57,624 nucleotides of DNA, taken from positions 1 to 57,624 of the IMG/VR virus record IMGVR_UViG_3300010354_000104. One strand, written 5' to 3'. Position 1 is the stretch's first letter; the number at the start of each line of letters is the position of its first letter. Under the pieces are notes generated by a model. That model worked only from the letters and a program-made list of their open reading frames with translations, searched no databases and was not told the origin of the DNA. The position numbers were made by a program, and so were the translations under genes. This stretch comes from a virus. Below, in pieces: positions 23,438 to 31,706 of this stretch.

Positions 23438-23698
23438 ATGTCTGATAACAAAGACGATGAACTTCCAGACAATGTCTATCCTTACAGTCACTTCAGACTC
23501 AGACAGTTTTCTGAAGAAGTTAAGAGGCAGTTGCCCAAAGAGCTTTGGGATAATCCCCCAGACGCCGACCGCAACGAAAAAATAAGAAAAGCACTAAACA
23601 AACAATCAAAGATTGTCGATAGGATAAAATGGGATAAAGCCATTACGGCTCAAAAGAGTAAGGCAAAACTTAGACTTGTGAAAGATGATGAAGAATGA
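23438..23698 (+). CDS. Small charged protein of the modular-protein block
   Basis: An 86-residue charged, helical protein with no recognised family. Its end, KAKLRLVKDDEE, repeats the L(R/Q)(V/L)VK linker peptide found in the two preceding genes, which places it in the same modular set. It starts four bases after the previous stop, and its own stop overlaps the next start (ATGA). It may once have been the N-terminal module of the following gene or a free-standing partner. Confidence 0.5.
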   Translation: MSDNKDDELPDNVYPYSHFRLRQFSEEVKRQLPKELWDNPPDADRNEKIRKALNKQSKIVDRIKWDKAITAQKSKAKLRLVKDDEE

Positions 23699-26600
23699 AA
23701 CCATTGTTTTCACAAAAATTTGCAATTCTAACAGCTGAAAACCCTCGTTATGAGTCAGCTGAAGGAGGCAACGCAGCTCTTGAGCAAGAAATGAAGACAA
23801 AAGGCCTTAAATTTACTCCCATGAAGGGCAAGTACGGCACTTCAGAAAACTCTTATTTAGTTGAAAATCCCAATCATCGAGATGTTCTATCTTGGGGAAA
23901 GAAATACGGCCAAGACTCAGTCATTGTGTCTGACGGTGGTCACCACAAGATGGTCTACACAAATGGCGCACATGAAGGACTGTGGCATGAAGGTCACTCC
24001 GTTTCTATTCATGACAAAGAACCTGAAGACTTCTATTCAACTATTAACTTGAATAATAAGCCAACTCATTTCACTATTGATTTTGATATGGATACTAAAC
24101 ACGGAGAGTCATTTAAAAAATCAAATTCTCCTAAGCACCTTATCCATTTCTCAACAACTCCCGGTCTTACTACCCTAGACCCAGAGTTCCAAGGAACTGC
24201 TGGCAGACATTCCCCTGAAACTAAACACGGCAAGCCTACTCACCCCCGCGTCTACTTTTATGAAGAAGGCACGCCAACAGAATCAGTTGTGACAGGTGGA
24301 GCTAAGTCAAAATACATAGTTAAGCACCCAGGACATGATAAAATCATTGATATTGCTAATGACCTTGAAAATCAACAGCAGGCTAAGCAACAATGGCTAC
24401 AAAAGCCCATTGGAAGTATGCAGGATGCTTACTTTAAGTTGTTGAAAGAAAAAGGATATTTAGGCTTTAAGAACTCGGCGAGCGGTCTTCCAAATGTAGT
24501 GGCGTTGTTTCATGCAACTCCAGTACACGCAGAAATACCAATGCCAAAAGATATGACCGCGAATAAAGATTGGACGGAGGCGAGCGTTCCCATGAGTTTG
24601 AAAAAATCAGATGTCAAAGAAGCTGTTGAGGCAATCAAGGGTCCCGCCAAAGTCAATGAAGTATTGTCCGAAGCTAAACCTGACATGCGTTCTAAGATTC
24701 TTGCCGCTCTCCGCAAAGAGAAACTAGCTAAAATGAACGGCACAGGAACCCCCGGCGCTGGCGGAGCAACTCCCCCAATGATGCGCCCACCTGTACCTGC
24801 AGCACCTGCATCTATGGCTATGTCTAAAGCAGACGAGTCTGAAAGTCGCATGGCTAAAAAAGACCTCAAAGACATCATGGAGTATGCTCAGGCACTCGAC
24901 AAGATGGTCGTTGAGTCCGAAGATCTTGAAGATTGGGTTGATTCAAAGATTACTGTTGCTAGACAGTATTTGTCCGATATCGCTCATTACTTGTCATATG
25001 AACACGGCCAACCAACTGAAGAGTTGGATAAAGGCGACGTTATTAGCATGAAAGACAAGAAAGTCATTTCCACTGATACAAAGGCAGCCCCTAAAGAGTT
25101 GGTTGCTCAACAACCAAAAGCAGCCAAGAACGAGCGTGCTTTGGCTCAAAGAGTTAAGAGTAACTGGGAAGGTCCACGTCCAGAACTAGCTAAGTCTGAT
25201 TCCAAGAAAGCTAAGTTTGAGCGTTGCGTACTCGCTGTTAAAAAGAAGTCAGGCGACAAAGTCAATCCATGGGCCGTTTGCCATGCTTCTGTTGATGGTG
25301 CTAAAAAGTCAGAAGACCTTGAAAAAGCCGACATGAAGGTCAAAGAGCAAGAAAAGCCCACCAAGGGAATGCCGCAGGCTAAACAGCTTAAGGCAGATGC
25401 TGACTTGGAGAAGATTAAAGAAGGCGCTGAAAACGTAGCCAAAGCCGCTGATAAAAAAAAAAGTGAACTAAACAAATCAGGTTATTTCAAAGAAGATAAG
25501 AAGACTCAACTTCCTAAGTGGCACGACCCTCTCAAAGAACAGAGAGAGTCCGCTGCTCAGGAAGAAAGAGAATTGCGCCCAGAAAGCAAAATACACATTT
25601 GGGCAATGCTTGAGCGTGAAAAGCAACAAGCAGACAAAGCCAAAACTCAAAAGCCAAAAGAAGAGTTAGAAAAAGGCAAGAATGTTCGTAAGCAGCGCGA
25701 AGCCGTGTTTGGAGGATGGAAAACATCAGCCGGCTCGCCACGCAGAGAAAAGCAAATTGCTGCTTTAACCGATATGATTAAAAGAAGGTTTGGACTAGAA
25801 GCCAAACGCGCTCCCGGTAAGGTAGCTGCATCTGGCAAAGTAATTGATAAGCCAAATTTTCATGACAATGTCGTTGAGCATATTGGCAATCCAGATTCCC
25901 TCGTTCATGAAGTTGGTCATCTATATCAATACGGCAAAGATATGGAGTCAATTGACCCTCGCAAAGAGTTTAAGGCTAAAGAGCAATCACTTTCTGATTG
26001 GCAAAAAGACATGGACACCCATTGGGGTGACATAAACGTCAAACACGGTTATAAGAAACAGGCGCAAACAGCAGAAGAGTATGAGCCAACTGCCTTAGAG
26101 AATTACTACAGACGCAGAGCTGGTTTGCCAACTCATCAAAAAACGGCATCTACCGAGGAAGAAAATAGAATAGAGTCTGAAAAAAGAGGAAAAAAATACA
26201 AAAAGCCAGAAATTCCAAGAACTCAAGCGGTTGACGACCCCTCTAAAGAAATTGTTCAAAAGGTCAAGGTCAAAGGTAAAGACGGCAAAGAAAAGGAAAT
26301 TTGGCTAACTGGTTCTATGAAGAACCTTACAAACAAGACAAGAGAACTTGTTGACCAAATTGACAGAGGCGAGCTTATGTTAGACCCTACTCGTGGGTTT
26401 GTAGAAGGCACCTCCGTTGATGCAAAAATTAACCGCCGTGCTCGTGCAGCATCTCAAGATAAGACCCGCAAGGATGCCGACACCCTTATGCGCTCAGACG
26501 AAGTCCTTGAAAAAAAACTAATCCTCGGAGAAGGTAAGCCCTCAAAGGCCACTAAGAAAGCAACCCCCGAAGAGCACAAAACAATTATGGATAAACTCAG

Positions 26601-26703
26601 TACGGCTCTTGATACTGTTAAGGTAGATACTTCTCCAGAAGCTACAAAAGAGCGTAAAATGCTACTTGAACATGTAAAACACAAGCTCAAAGGCCAAAAA
26701 TAA
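23695..26703 (+). CDS. Large polyvalent virion-type protein: DUF3293-like, ART-like and HExxH metalloprotease-like segments
   Basis: A 1002-residue protein with several modules. Residues 5-75 (FAILTAENPRYESAEGGN, ENSYLVENP) resemble DUF3293. Residues 140-290 (HLIHFSTTPGLTTLDPEFQGT, RVYFYEEG, YLGFKN and VVALFHATPV) resemble ADP-ribosyltransferase-like domains of polyvalent phage proteins. Near 400 is an EDLEDWVDSKITVARQYL helix and near 505 a FERCVLAVKKKSG block, both seen in other phage virion proteins (from memory). Near residue 738 a zinc-protease motif LVHEVGHLYQYG (HExxH) is followed by ALENYYRRRAGLP. KKSD, SKAD, AKSD and EKAD peptides recur between modules. The domain combination suggests cargo injected into the host; activities are inferred. 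Confidence 0.55.
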   Translation: MKPLFSQKFAILTAENPRYESAEGGNAALEQEMKTKGLKFTPMKGKYGTSENSYLVENPNHRDVLSWGKKYGQDSVIVSDGGHHKMVYTNGAHEGLWHEGHSVSIHDKEPEDFYSTINLNNKPTHFTIDFDMDTKHGESFKKSNSPKHLIHFSTTPGLTTLDPEFQGTAGRHSPETKHGKPTHPRVYFYEEGTPTESVVTGGAKSKYIVKHPGHDKIIDIANDLENQQQAKQQWLQKPIGSMQDAYFKLLKEKGYLGFKNSASGLPNVVALFHATPVHAEIPMPKDMTANKDWTEASVPMSLKKSDVKEAVEAIKGPAKVNEVLSEAKPDMRSKILAALRKEKLAKMNGTGTPGAGGATPPMMRPPVPAAPASMAMSKADESESRMAKKDLKDIMEYAQALDKMVVESEDLEDWVDSKITVARQYLSDIAHYLSYEHGQPTEELDKGDVISMKDKKVISTDTKAAPKELVAQQPKAAKNERALAQRVKSNWEGPRPELAKSDSKKAKFERCVLAVKKKSGDKVNPWAVCHASVDGAKKSEDLEKADMKVKEQEKPTKGMPQAKQLKADADLEKIKEGAENVAKAADKKKSELNKSGYFKEDKKTQLPKWHDPLKEQRESAAQEERELRPESKIHIWAMLEREKQQADKAKTQKPKEELEKGKNVRKQREAVFGGWKTSAGSPRREKQIAALTDMIKRRFGLEAKRAPGKVAASGKVIDKPNFHDNVVEHIGNPDSLVHEVGHLYQYGKDMESIDPRKEFKAKEQSLSDWQKDMDTHWGDINVKHGYKKQAQTAEEYEPTALENYYRRRAGLPTHQKTASTEEENRIESEKRGKKYKKPEIPRTQAVDDPSKEIVQKVKVKGKDGKEKEIWLTGSMKNLTNKTRELVDQIDRGELMLDPTRGFVEGTSVDAKINRRARAASQDKTRKDADTLMRSDEVLEKKLILGEGKPSKATKKATPEEHKTIMDKLSTALDTVKVDTSPEATKERKMLLEHVKHKLKGQK

Positions 26704-26704
26704 C

Positions 26705-27121
26705 ATGTATTACTTTCAAGTAAAACCCCTAGACCTTTTTGACGAACCCAACGATATTGCGCCACTAGAGTATTGGGAAGTAACTCAAGACTCTCCTGTA
26801 AGACTGTCGTTTCAAGTTCTTATTTCAGATGCGCTTCCCCTAAGACGTTTTATGGTGCCAACTGGCCAAGTCGTCAAGGCAAAGTTTCAACGAGCTAAAG
26901 TTGCTAAACTTGGACAAGCATCAGCATCTCAGACTTTTGAAGTTCAGGCTCTTCCTATGGCTATGGACAGAAGCATTTGGAGTATCAATTTAACTGCTGA
27001 GCAGGTAAATCTTCTCGTATCGGGAACCGTACAGTTTAATATCTATAACGGCACAACAATTGTTCAAACCATCAATAGTCCTTATATGATTAAGAAAATT
27101 CTAACAGGGGCGGGTTGCTAA
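26705..27121 (+). CDS. Small beta-rich structural protein candidate
   Basis: A 138-residue protein, predominantly beta (Ig-like by eye): SPVRLSFQVLISDALPLRRFMVPTGQVVKAKFQR, then SIWSINLTAEQVNLLVSGTVQFNIYNG. No family recognised. It starts one base after the preceding stop and is followed immediately by the gene at 27123, so it is probably co-expressed with it. A baseplate, neck or decoration role would fit; not shown. Confidence 0.5.
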   Translation: MYYFQVKPLDLFDEPNDIAPLEYWEVTQDSPVRLSFQVLISDALPLRRFMVPTGQVVKAKFQRAKVAKLGQASASQTFEVQALPMAMDRSIWSINLTAEQVNLLVSGTVQFNIYNGTTIVQTINSPYMIKKILTGAGC

Positions 27122-27122
27122 A

Positions 27123-28004
27123 ATGTCAGACCAATACCCACTTGGATATAACCCCGCAGGATTGCAGCCCTATAGAGGCGATTATAATACATATCCAATT
27201 CACTGTAAGTCAGACATGGAGACAATTGAGGGAGCATTCAAACGCTTTCTTCCGTTGCCAAATGTTCACGATGTTCGTAAGTTTGCATTGTTTGGGCTTA
27301 AGCGTCTTTTAGACCAAGACCAACTCGATGAACTTGATGACGCTTTCATTGGACAGTATTTAACTTCGGCTATCAACGAAATTGAAATGAGTATGGGGAT
27401 GTTTCTATCTCCATGTGAGCAAACTTTGGTATTCGACTATACTGAAGGTATGTTTGCTAGTAATTTTAGCGGATTAAAAGTAAAACAGTTTCCTGTCACT
27501 GACATTTTGTCAATGAAGCTTAAATTCTCTCATGCAATGAATGACCAGCCCATCAATGAGTTTACGTTGCCACCTTCTTGGATTTCTTACAGAAATAGAA
27601 GAATCAACGTATTGGCTGATTTGGGTACTATCAAGACAACTGCACGCGGCGGTGACGGAACCGTGTTCAGCTTCATGGCTGGCTATGTTCCGCAGGCTTT
27701 TCGCCCTAATATGATTTCTGTAGAAGTTTTGACAGGGTTCCCAGAAGGCAGAGTACCTGCAATCGTGGTAGACCTTGTTATTACAGTTGCTTCAATTCGC
27801 TTGCTTACAGACATTATCCCCGTGATGTTTCCATACAGCTCAGTCAACGTAAGCATCGACGGAGTTAGTCAAGCCGCTTCGTTGCCGGGGCCGAATTTCT
27901 TGTTGAATAGACTTAAGGGATTAGAGCAAAAAAGACTAGAGCAAGAGTCAGCTATCAAGGCTTCTATGGGCCAGCAGATTAAAGTCGGCTTTATTGGAGC
28001 TTGA
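27123..28004 (+). CDS. Unknown structural protein, possibly a head-tail adaptor
   Basis: A 293-residue protein. The middle part, TEGMFASNFSGLKVKQFPVTDILSMKLKFSHA, followed by a beta-rich segment with PPSWISYRNRRINVLADLG and a helical C-terminus (LLNRLKGLEQKRLEQESAIKASMG), has the layout of connector or adaptor proteins that sit between portal and tail. The N-terminal Tyr/Pro-rich stretch is unusual. It ends the polyvalent-protein unit: a strong terminator follows 49 bases later. Family not securely recognised. Confidence 0.5.
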   Translation: MSDQYPLGYNPAGLQPYRGDYNTYPIHCKSDMETIEGAFKRFLPLPNVHDVRKFALFGLKRLLDQDQLDELDDAFIGQYLTSAINEIEMSMGMFLSPCEQTLVFDYTEGMFASNFSGLKVKQFPVTDILSMKLKFSHAMNDQPINEFTLPPSWISYRNRRINVLADLGTIKTTARGGDGTVFSFMAGYVPQAFRPNMISVEVLTGFPEGRVPAIVVDLVITVASIRLLTDIIPVMFPYSSVNVSIDGVSQAASLPGPNFLLNRLKGLEQKRLEQESAIKASMGQQIKVGFIGA

Positions 28005-28052
28005 CAGTTTAATTTTGTTGAGGCATCTTATAGATGCTTCGGAGGCTTGAGG

Positions 28053-28086
28053 CTCACTCAATTTTTGTTGAGTGAGTTTTATTTTT
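28053..28086 (+). terminator. Rho-independent terminator
   Basis: CTCACTCAA (28053-28061) pairs perfectly with TTGAGTGAG (28068-28076) around a six-base loop and is followed by a T-rich tract. A small extra hairpin, GCATCT facing AGATGC, lies at 28023-28037. Together they fill the gap after the gene ending at 28004. Confidence 0.85.
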
Positions 28087-28090
28087 TCCC

Positions 28091-28117
28091 TAAAGTTATT
28101 CGCATCGGTGTCGATAA
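28091..28117 (+). promoter_or_regulatory. Sigma-28-like promoter A
   Basis: TAAAGTTA (28091-28098), 11 bases, GTCGATAA (28110-28117). The bacterial flagellar sigma-28 consensus is TAAAGTTT-N11-GCCGATAA; this copy matches 14 of 16. It lies between a terminator and the small gene at 28141. Confidence 0.7.
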
Positions 28118-28140
28118 GATTATCATGGGGGAAACAAATC

Positions 28141-28356
28141 ATGATTAAATTCAACGATAAAAAGATGACTCCAAAACAGTACGCTCAGGAAGTTTTGAAA
28201 GAGACTTTGTTGGTTTACATTGAAAACTGTATTTGCTCTGACGATAGAGGTGCTGAGCTGTCAGAGATGACAGACAAAGAAAGAGTAGAGACAATCAGAC
28301 AGATTGACCTACTTGTTTCCAGAGCAATGAAAGCAATTGGAAAGGGCAACGAATGA
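28141..28356 (+). CDS. Small unknown protein (accessory region)
   Basis: A 71-residue acidic and helical protein (MIKFNDKKMTPKQYAQEVLKE at its start). No family recognised. GGGGGA lies seven bases before the ATG. An upstream in-frame start at 28072 would run through the terminator and promoter and is rejected. Its stop overlaps the next start (ATGA). Its position right behind a promoter makes it a candidate early host-interaction gene. Confidence 0.55.
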   Translation: MIKFNDKKMTPKQYAQEVLKETLLVYIENCICSDDRGAELSEMTDKERVETIRQIDLLVSRAMKAIGKGNE

Positions 28357-28709
28357 AAGTCTTTGTTTACAAAAATCTTCATAGAGGTTGCTTCAGTGTC
28401 AAAGCCATGGAAGGCCCAATGAAGGGTCGAGTGATTGCCTACGTAGACAGCATCAAGCTGACTGATTGCCAGCTTAAAGTCAGCCAAGCAGGTCGCGCCA
28501 GAGTCTTGCGCGAGCGTCAAAAAAACGTCCATGCAGGCGTGCGCGGTCAGTGGAATCCAGAAGAATTTGTTGCAATCGCCGACAAGATGACTAAAGTGCG
28601 TTACAATCCTTATGAAGTCTCTACGTTTGTAGAGGCGGCAACGGGAAATCCTGTACTTACTGCAAAAGAAGTCTTTATTGACAAAAATGGTCTTTTTGCT
28701 ACTCTTTGA
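28353..28709 (+). CDS. Unknown conserved-looking protein
   Basis: A 118-residue basic protein. The layout (MKVFVYKNLHRGCFSVKAMEGPMKG, VSQAGRARVLRERQKNVHAG, KVRYNPYEVSTFVEA) is one I associate with a widespread but uncharacterised phage/plasmid family; no activity is known to me. Translationally coupled to the preceding small gene by an ATGA overlap. The next sigma-28-like promoter starts two bases after its stop. Confidence 0.55.
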   Translation: MKVFVYKNLHRGCFSVKAMEGPMKGRVIAYVDSIKLTDCQLKVSQAGRARVLRERQKNVHAGVRGQWNPEEFVAIADKMTKVRYNPYEVSTFVEAATGNPVLTAKEVFIDKNGLFATL

Positions 28710-28710
28710 C

Positions 28711-28737
28711 TAAAGTTTTTTTGTTGACTGTCGATAA
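28711..28737 (+). promoter_or_regulatory. Sigma-28-like promoter B
   Basis: TAAAGTTT (28711-28718), 11 bases, GTCGATAA (28730-28737): 15 of 16 matches to the flagellar sigma-28 consensus with exact spacing. It precedes the operon 28779-31380 (unknown, aminotransferase, deaminase, GmhA, HTH). A TTGAC just inside the spacer could also serve a sigma-70-type polymerase. Confidence 0.75.
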
Positions 28738-28778
28738 GAGTTATGTAAGCAGTGACCATTAACCATTAAGGGGGATTT

Positions 28779-29108
28779 ATGACAATCAATGATGAGTTCT
28801 TCAAGAAGACCCAAGAAAACCTTAAGAAAATCAAAGCACAAAACAACCAAAAAACCCTTAAGTCATACAACATTGATGGCAAGGCTGAAGAAGTAGAAGA
28901 ATTACCCTCAACTCAGCCTTCTCAGCCACAAGAAACTACAAATAATGTTGTGAGTTTGGCTGATTTTAGAAAAAACAAAAAAGATATAGCTATTAAATCA
29001 AATCTCTCCCTTGAAGAAAGACACAAAAGAATTTCAGAAACTGTAAAAAGAATTAATAGTTTGATGGATCAACTTCAAAAAAACAACAACAGGACTTCAA
29101 ATGATTGA
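28779..29108 (+). CDS. Small charged protein leading the aminotransferase operon
   Basis: A 109-residue hydrophilic protein, largely helical at both ends with a disordered Gln/Pro/Thr-rich centre ([11 protein letters not shown]). [13 protein letters not shown] motif near residue 65 resembles short linear peptides used for partner binding. AAGGGGGA precedes the ATG. Its end overlaps the aminotransferase start by eight bases. No family recognised. Confidence 0.5.
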   Translation: MTINDEFFKKTQENLKKIKAQNNQKTLKSYNIDGKAEEVEELPSTQPSQPQETTNNVVSLADFRKNKKDIAIKSNLSLEERHKRISETVKRINSLMDQLQKNNNRTSND

Positions 29109-30066
29109 CCTTAGAATTGGCAACCCAGACCTTCTTATAGAACTCTTCACCCAAAGACTTCCCCATGATAGAGTTGTCACCTCTATTATGGGAGGTATGC
29201 CTTATAACAAAGAAGGACCGCATCAAGAAGTCGTAGATGCCATTAAAGCTCTTCATAACAAATACCATCCTAATTTGATTACTCCTAACAGCAAAATCGT
29301 TGTTGGAAGCGGAGCGTCTCAACTTCTAAGTTGTTTTTTTCACTTACATAAAGAAGCGGGCGTGCCTTCGCCTTATTGGTTTAGAATTCCCATGCTATCT
29401 CAAATGCACAACTCAAAAGTTAAATTTTCTGCATTTAATAATGAATTTAACTTGCTAACATATCCTAGTAATCCAAGCGGCTCTCTTCCATTGTTGAGAT
29501 ATAATTCAAAAACTTGGTACGATTGCGTATATTTGTGGCCATGGTATTTTCATTCAGAAAAACTTTATCACGAAGCCGTTGCTGATTTAGTCGAAGAACC
29601 CAAAACAGCGACTATCTTTACGTTGTCTAAGATGACAGGCCACTGCGGAGTAAGATTTGGGTGGGCAATTGTAGAAGATGAAAAAGTAGCAAAAGATATC
29701 AGCGAATATATGGAATTTGAGTCTGGCGGAGTTGGGTACGATACCCAAGTCAAAGCAACAGAAATTATCAATACTCTTGTAGCCGATGAATCATGGTCGG
29801 AAGAATTGGCAAATATTCAAGGAATCTTGACCGAAAGAAAGGAAATGTTGCAGGATTTTTGTCATAAAAATGAATGGTCTTATCCCAAAGGGTTGGGGAT
29901 GTTTGCGTGGATTCAAATTCCCGATGGCAGCGCTGTCGATGCTTTTAGAGAGTTAGGGATTTTGGGCACTTGTGGAACTAAATGCGGTGGGTCTATTAAT
30001 CAAGTGAGATTGAATTTGGCCGTAGATACAAAAACTTGGGATGAGGTTCTAAAGGTTATTTCATGA
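29101..30066 (+). CDS. PLP-dependent aminotransferase, alliinase/TAA1-like
   Basis: Fold-type I PLP enzyme of 321 residues. The PLP-lysine motif [17 protein letters not shown] near residue 177 closely follows the FTxSKxTGHAGxRxGWA signature of the plant alliinase / tryptophan aminotransferase (TAA1) group. [10 protein letters not shown] near 65 binds the phosphate side, and TYPSNPSG near 120 is the PxNPxG element. The C-terminal domain ends in a normal RLNLAV strand. Substrate unknown. The genes after it (deaminase, GmhA) overlap it by four bases each, so the three form one translational unit and may serve one pathway, perhaps modification of a nucleotide or sugar. Such an enzyme is unusual in phages. 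Confidence 0.8.
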   Translation: MIDLRIGNPDLLIELFTQRLPHDRVVTSIMGGMPYNKEGPHQEVVDAIKALHNKYHPNLITPNSKIVVGSGASQLLSCFFHLHKEAGVPSPYWFRIPMLSQMHNSKVKFSAFNNEFNLLTYPSNPSGSLPLLRYNSKTWYDCVYLWPWYFHSEKLYHEAVADLVEEPKTATIFTLSKMTGHCGVRFGWAIVEDEKVAKDISEYMEFESGGVGYDTQVKATEIINTLVADESWSEELANIQGILTERKEMLQDFCHKNEWSYPKGLGMFAWIQIPDGSAVDAFRELGILGTCGTKCGGSINQVRLNLAVDTKTWDEVLKVIS

Positions 30067-30455
30067 AAGAAAGAATTAAGCCAGCACAAAAAGCAGCAAA
30101 GAAGGCGGAGCATTACCGCTATTACCTCGGCGCTGCTTTGTTTTATAAAGACAAGCTGATTTCGACTGGCTGTAATTACCTTAGTAAAACGCACCCGCTA
30201 TGCAACGAGGAAACTTACGGCAGGCCCGTAACACTGCACGCCGAAGTTAATGCTTTAATTAAGGCCAGAGACTTTCTTAATAGTTTAACTAAGACTGAAA
30301 AAAAGAAACTCATGATGGTTACTTATAGAGAGACTAAAGATGGTTGTTGGGCAAACGCCCGCCCCTGTTCCGGTTGTATGGCTATTTTGAAACAAAACAA
30401 TATAAAAACAATAATGTATACGATTGAAAATGGCTTTACAGTGGAGGAACTATGA
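30063..30455 (+). CDS. Second zinc-dependent deaminase
   Basis: A 130-residue cytidine/deoxycytidylate-type deaminase with [10 protein letters not shown] near residue 59 and [10 protein letters not shown] near 100 as zinc motifs. It differs from the nrd-linked deaminase at 16452: the AHFYKDKL-type first strand, NARPC signature and [11 protein letters not shown] end resemble a phage deaminase group of unknown substrate rather than classical dCMP deaminase. Location between an aminotransferase and GmhA, with ATGA overlaps on both sides, hints at a dedicated pathway. Confidence 0.8.
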   Translation: MKERIKPAQKAAKKAEHYRYYLGAALFYKDKLISTGCNYLSKTHPLCNEETYGRPVTLHAEVNALIKARDFLNSLTKTEKKKLMMVTYRETKDGCWANARPCSGCMAILKQNNIKTIMYTIENGFTVEEL

Positions 30456-31054
30456 GTGAGCTAAACCAAATTCTTAAAGAAGAGGCTATGATGAAGGAAG
30501 CCTTTGATAGTCATGAAGCATTAACTCATCTTACTTATGAGCACTGCGGCTCTACTATTTTAAGGATTGCATCCTACATAACCGACGCTTTAGGGAATGG
30601 CCGTAAAGTTATCTTGATGGGGAATGGAGGAAGTGCTGCTGACGCTCAGCATTTGGCCGCTGAGTTGGTTGGTAGATTTACTCGTGAGAGAAAAGGACTG
30701 CCGGCAATTGCCTTGACGACTGACTCATCTATCTTGACGGCAATCGCTAATGATTATGGATATGATCAAGTCTTTTCAAGGCAAGTCGACGCCTTAGCTC
30801 AAAAAGGCGATGTTGTTATCGGTATTTCTACGTCTGGCAATAGTCCTAATATATTGAAGGCTATGGAGATTGCTGCCAATAAAGGATGCATTTTGATTGG
30901 TTTTTCTGGAGGCAGAGGAGGAAATTTATATAAAAATACGGATTTGTGCGTCATAGTGCCTTCTTTGGTTACAGCTAGAATACAAGAAATGCACATTTTG
31001 ATTGGACATGTACTATGCGATATCATTGAAAGTTATTTTTTAGAAAAGAGTTGA
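30452..31054 (+). CDS. gmhA: Phosphoheptose isomerase (sedoheptulose 7-phosphate isomerase)
   Basis: SIS-domain isomerase converting sedoheptulose 7-phosphate to glycero-manno-heptose 7-phosphate, the first step to ADP-heptose used in lipopolysaccharide cores and some glycoproteins. The 200-residue protein matches the family throughout: GNGGSAADAQHLAAELVGRF near residue 52, ALTTDSSILTAIANDYG near 86, GDVVIGISTSGNSPN near 113 and the C-terminal EMHILIGHVLCDIIE zinc-binding helix. Length equals bacterial GmhA. No other heptose pathway genes (HldE, GmhB) are in the window, so it must rely on the host or feed another product. Confidence 0.95.
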   Translation: MSELNQILKEEAMMKEAFDSHEALTHLTYEHCGSTILRIASYITDALGNGRKVILMGNGGSAADAQHLAAELVGRFTRERKGLPAIALTTDSSILTAIANDYGYDQVFSRQVDALAQKGDVVIGISTSGNSPNILKAMEIAANKGCILIGFSGGRGGNLYKNTDLCVIVPSLVTARIQEMHILIGHVLCDIIESYFLEKS

Positions 31055-31122
31055 TTATGAATGTTAAAGATGTTATTAAAAGTTTAATCGAGAATGCCCT
31101 CGGTTATTTTAAGGAGAAAGTT

Positions 31123-31380
31123 ATGCGTCGTAATTTGCCGTCCACTTACACAGAAGTTGCTATTGAAGTTCTTGCTGCGGCAGGCAGCCGCGAACTTACA
31201 GCAGCTCAGGTTTTTGAAAATGCACGTAAGCGCGGATTGCTCCGTCGTTTTACCGCTCAGGGCCGCACTCTTGAGAAAGTTCGCGTAGGGCTTTCGGCCA
31301 AACTTCGCCAGTCGTCGAGTTCAGGCAATAGCGGAATCGCTGTTCGCCAAAAGAATGGCGTCAACCTTTATTCAGTCTAA
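31123..31380 (+). CDS. Small winged-helix (HARE-HTH-like) protein
   Basis: An 85-residue basic protein. The order of segments, STYTEVAIEVLAAAGSRELTAAQVFENARKRGLL, then GRTLEKVRVGLSAKLRQ and a final RQKNGVNLYSV hairpin, matches the HARE-HTH winged helix known from RNA polymerase delta subunit and chromatin proteins. AAGGAG stands six bases before this ATG; the longer frame starting at 31051 lacks a site. A small basic winged helix could bind DNA or act on polymerase. Fold assignment is by eye. Confidence 0.55.
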   Translation: MRRNLPSTYTEVAIEVLAAAGSRELTAAQVFENARKRGLLRRFTAQGRTLEKVRVGLSAKLRQSSSSGNSGIAVRQKNGVNLYSV

Positions 31381-31390
31381 AATAAAAACT

Positions 31391-31657
31391 ATGTTTGAGA
31401 CTTTTATAGTAGCAGGCATAGTTTCTTATTTTGTAGGGCAGATTCGTCTGCCCTCTTGCATTATTGGTGCAGAAAACAAGAATTACTGTGTTTCTAGGCA
31501 ACATGCCAACATCAAGTCAGAGCGCATAGAAGTAGTAAAAAAGCTCAACACTAATCCCAAAGATGCCCGCGTAATAATTAAATTAAAAGAATATGGAACA
31601 ATTTCAGTTCCTTATGACACAAATAAACTTACCATTGATTATCACATTAATTTTTAA
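31391..31657 (+). CDS. Small membrane-anchored unknown protein
   Basis: An 88-residue protein with an N-terminal hydrophobic segment (FETFIVAGIVSYFVGQI) and a soluble basic part. It probably inserts once in the membrane. Neither the ATG at 31391 nor the in-frame one at 31355 has a clear ribosome site; 31391 avoids overlap with the previous gene and follows a TAAAATA element at 31379, so it is preferred. No family recognised. Confidence 0.4.
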   Translation: MFETFIVAGIVSYFVGQIRLPSCIIGAENKNYCVSRQHANIKSERIEVVKKLNTNPKDARVIIKLKEYGTISVPYDTNKLTIDYHINF

Positions 31658-31658
31658 T

Positions 31659-31685
31659 TAAAGTCTTTCCGTTGACCGCCGATAA
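31659..31685 (+). promoter_or_regulatory. Sigma-28-like promoter C (best minus 10 match)
   Basis: TAAAGTCT (31659-31666), 11 bases, GCCGATAA (31678-31685). The minus 10 box is a perfect sigma-28 match. The ATG of the next gene lies 21 bases further with GGAGG between. GTTGACC inside the spacer is a secondary sigma-70-like feature. Confidence 0.75.
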
Positions 31686-31706
31686 GACTTATATTGGAGG
31701 TAAAAC

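Noticed and set aside
31051-31122. N-terminal extension of the HARE-HTH-like protein from TTG 31051
   Set aside because: AAGGAG is spaced six bases from the ATG at 31123, and the domain begins right there.
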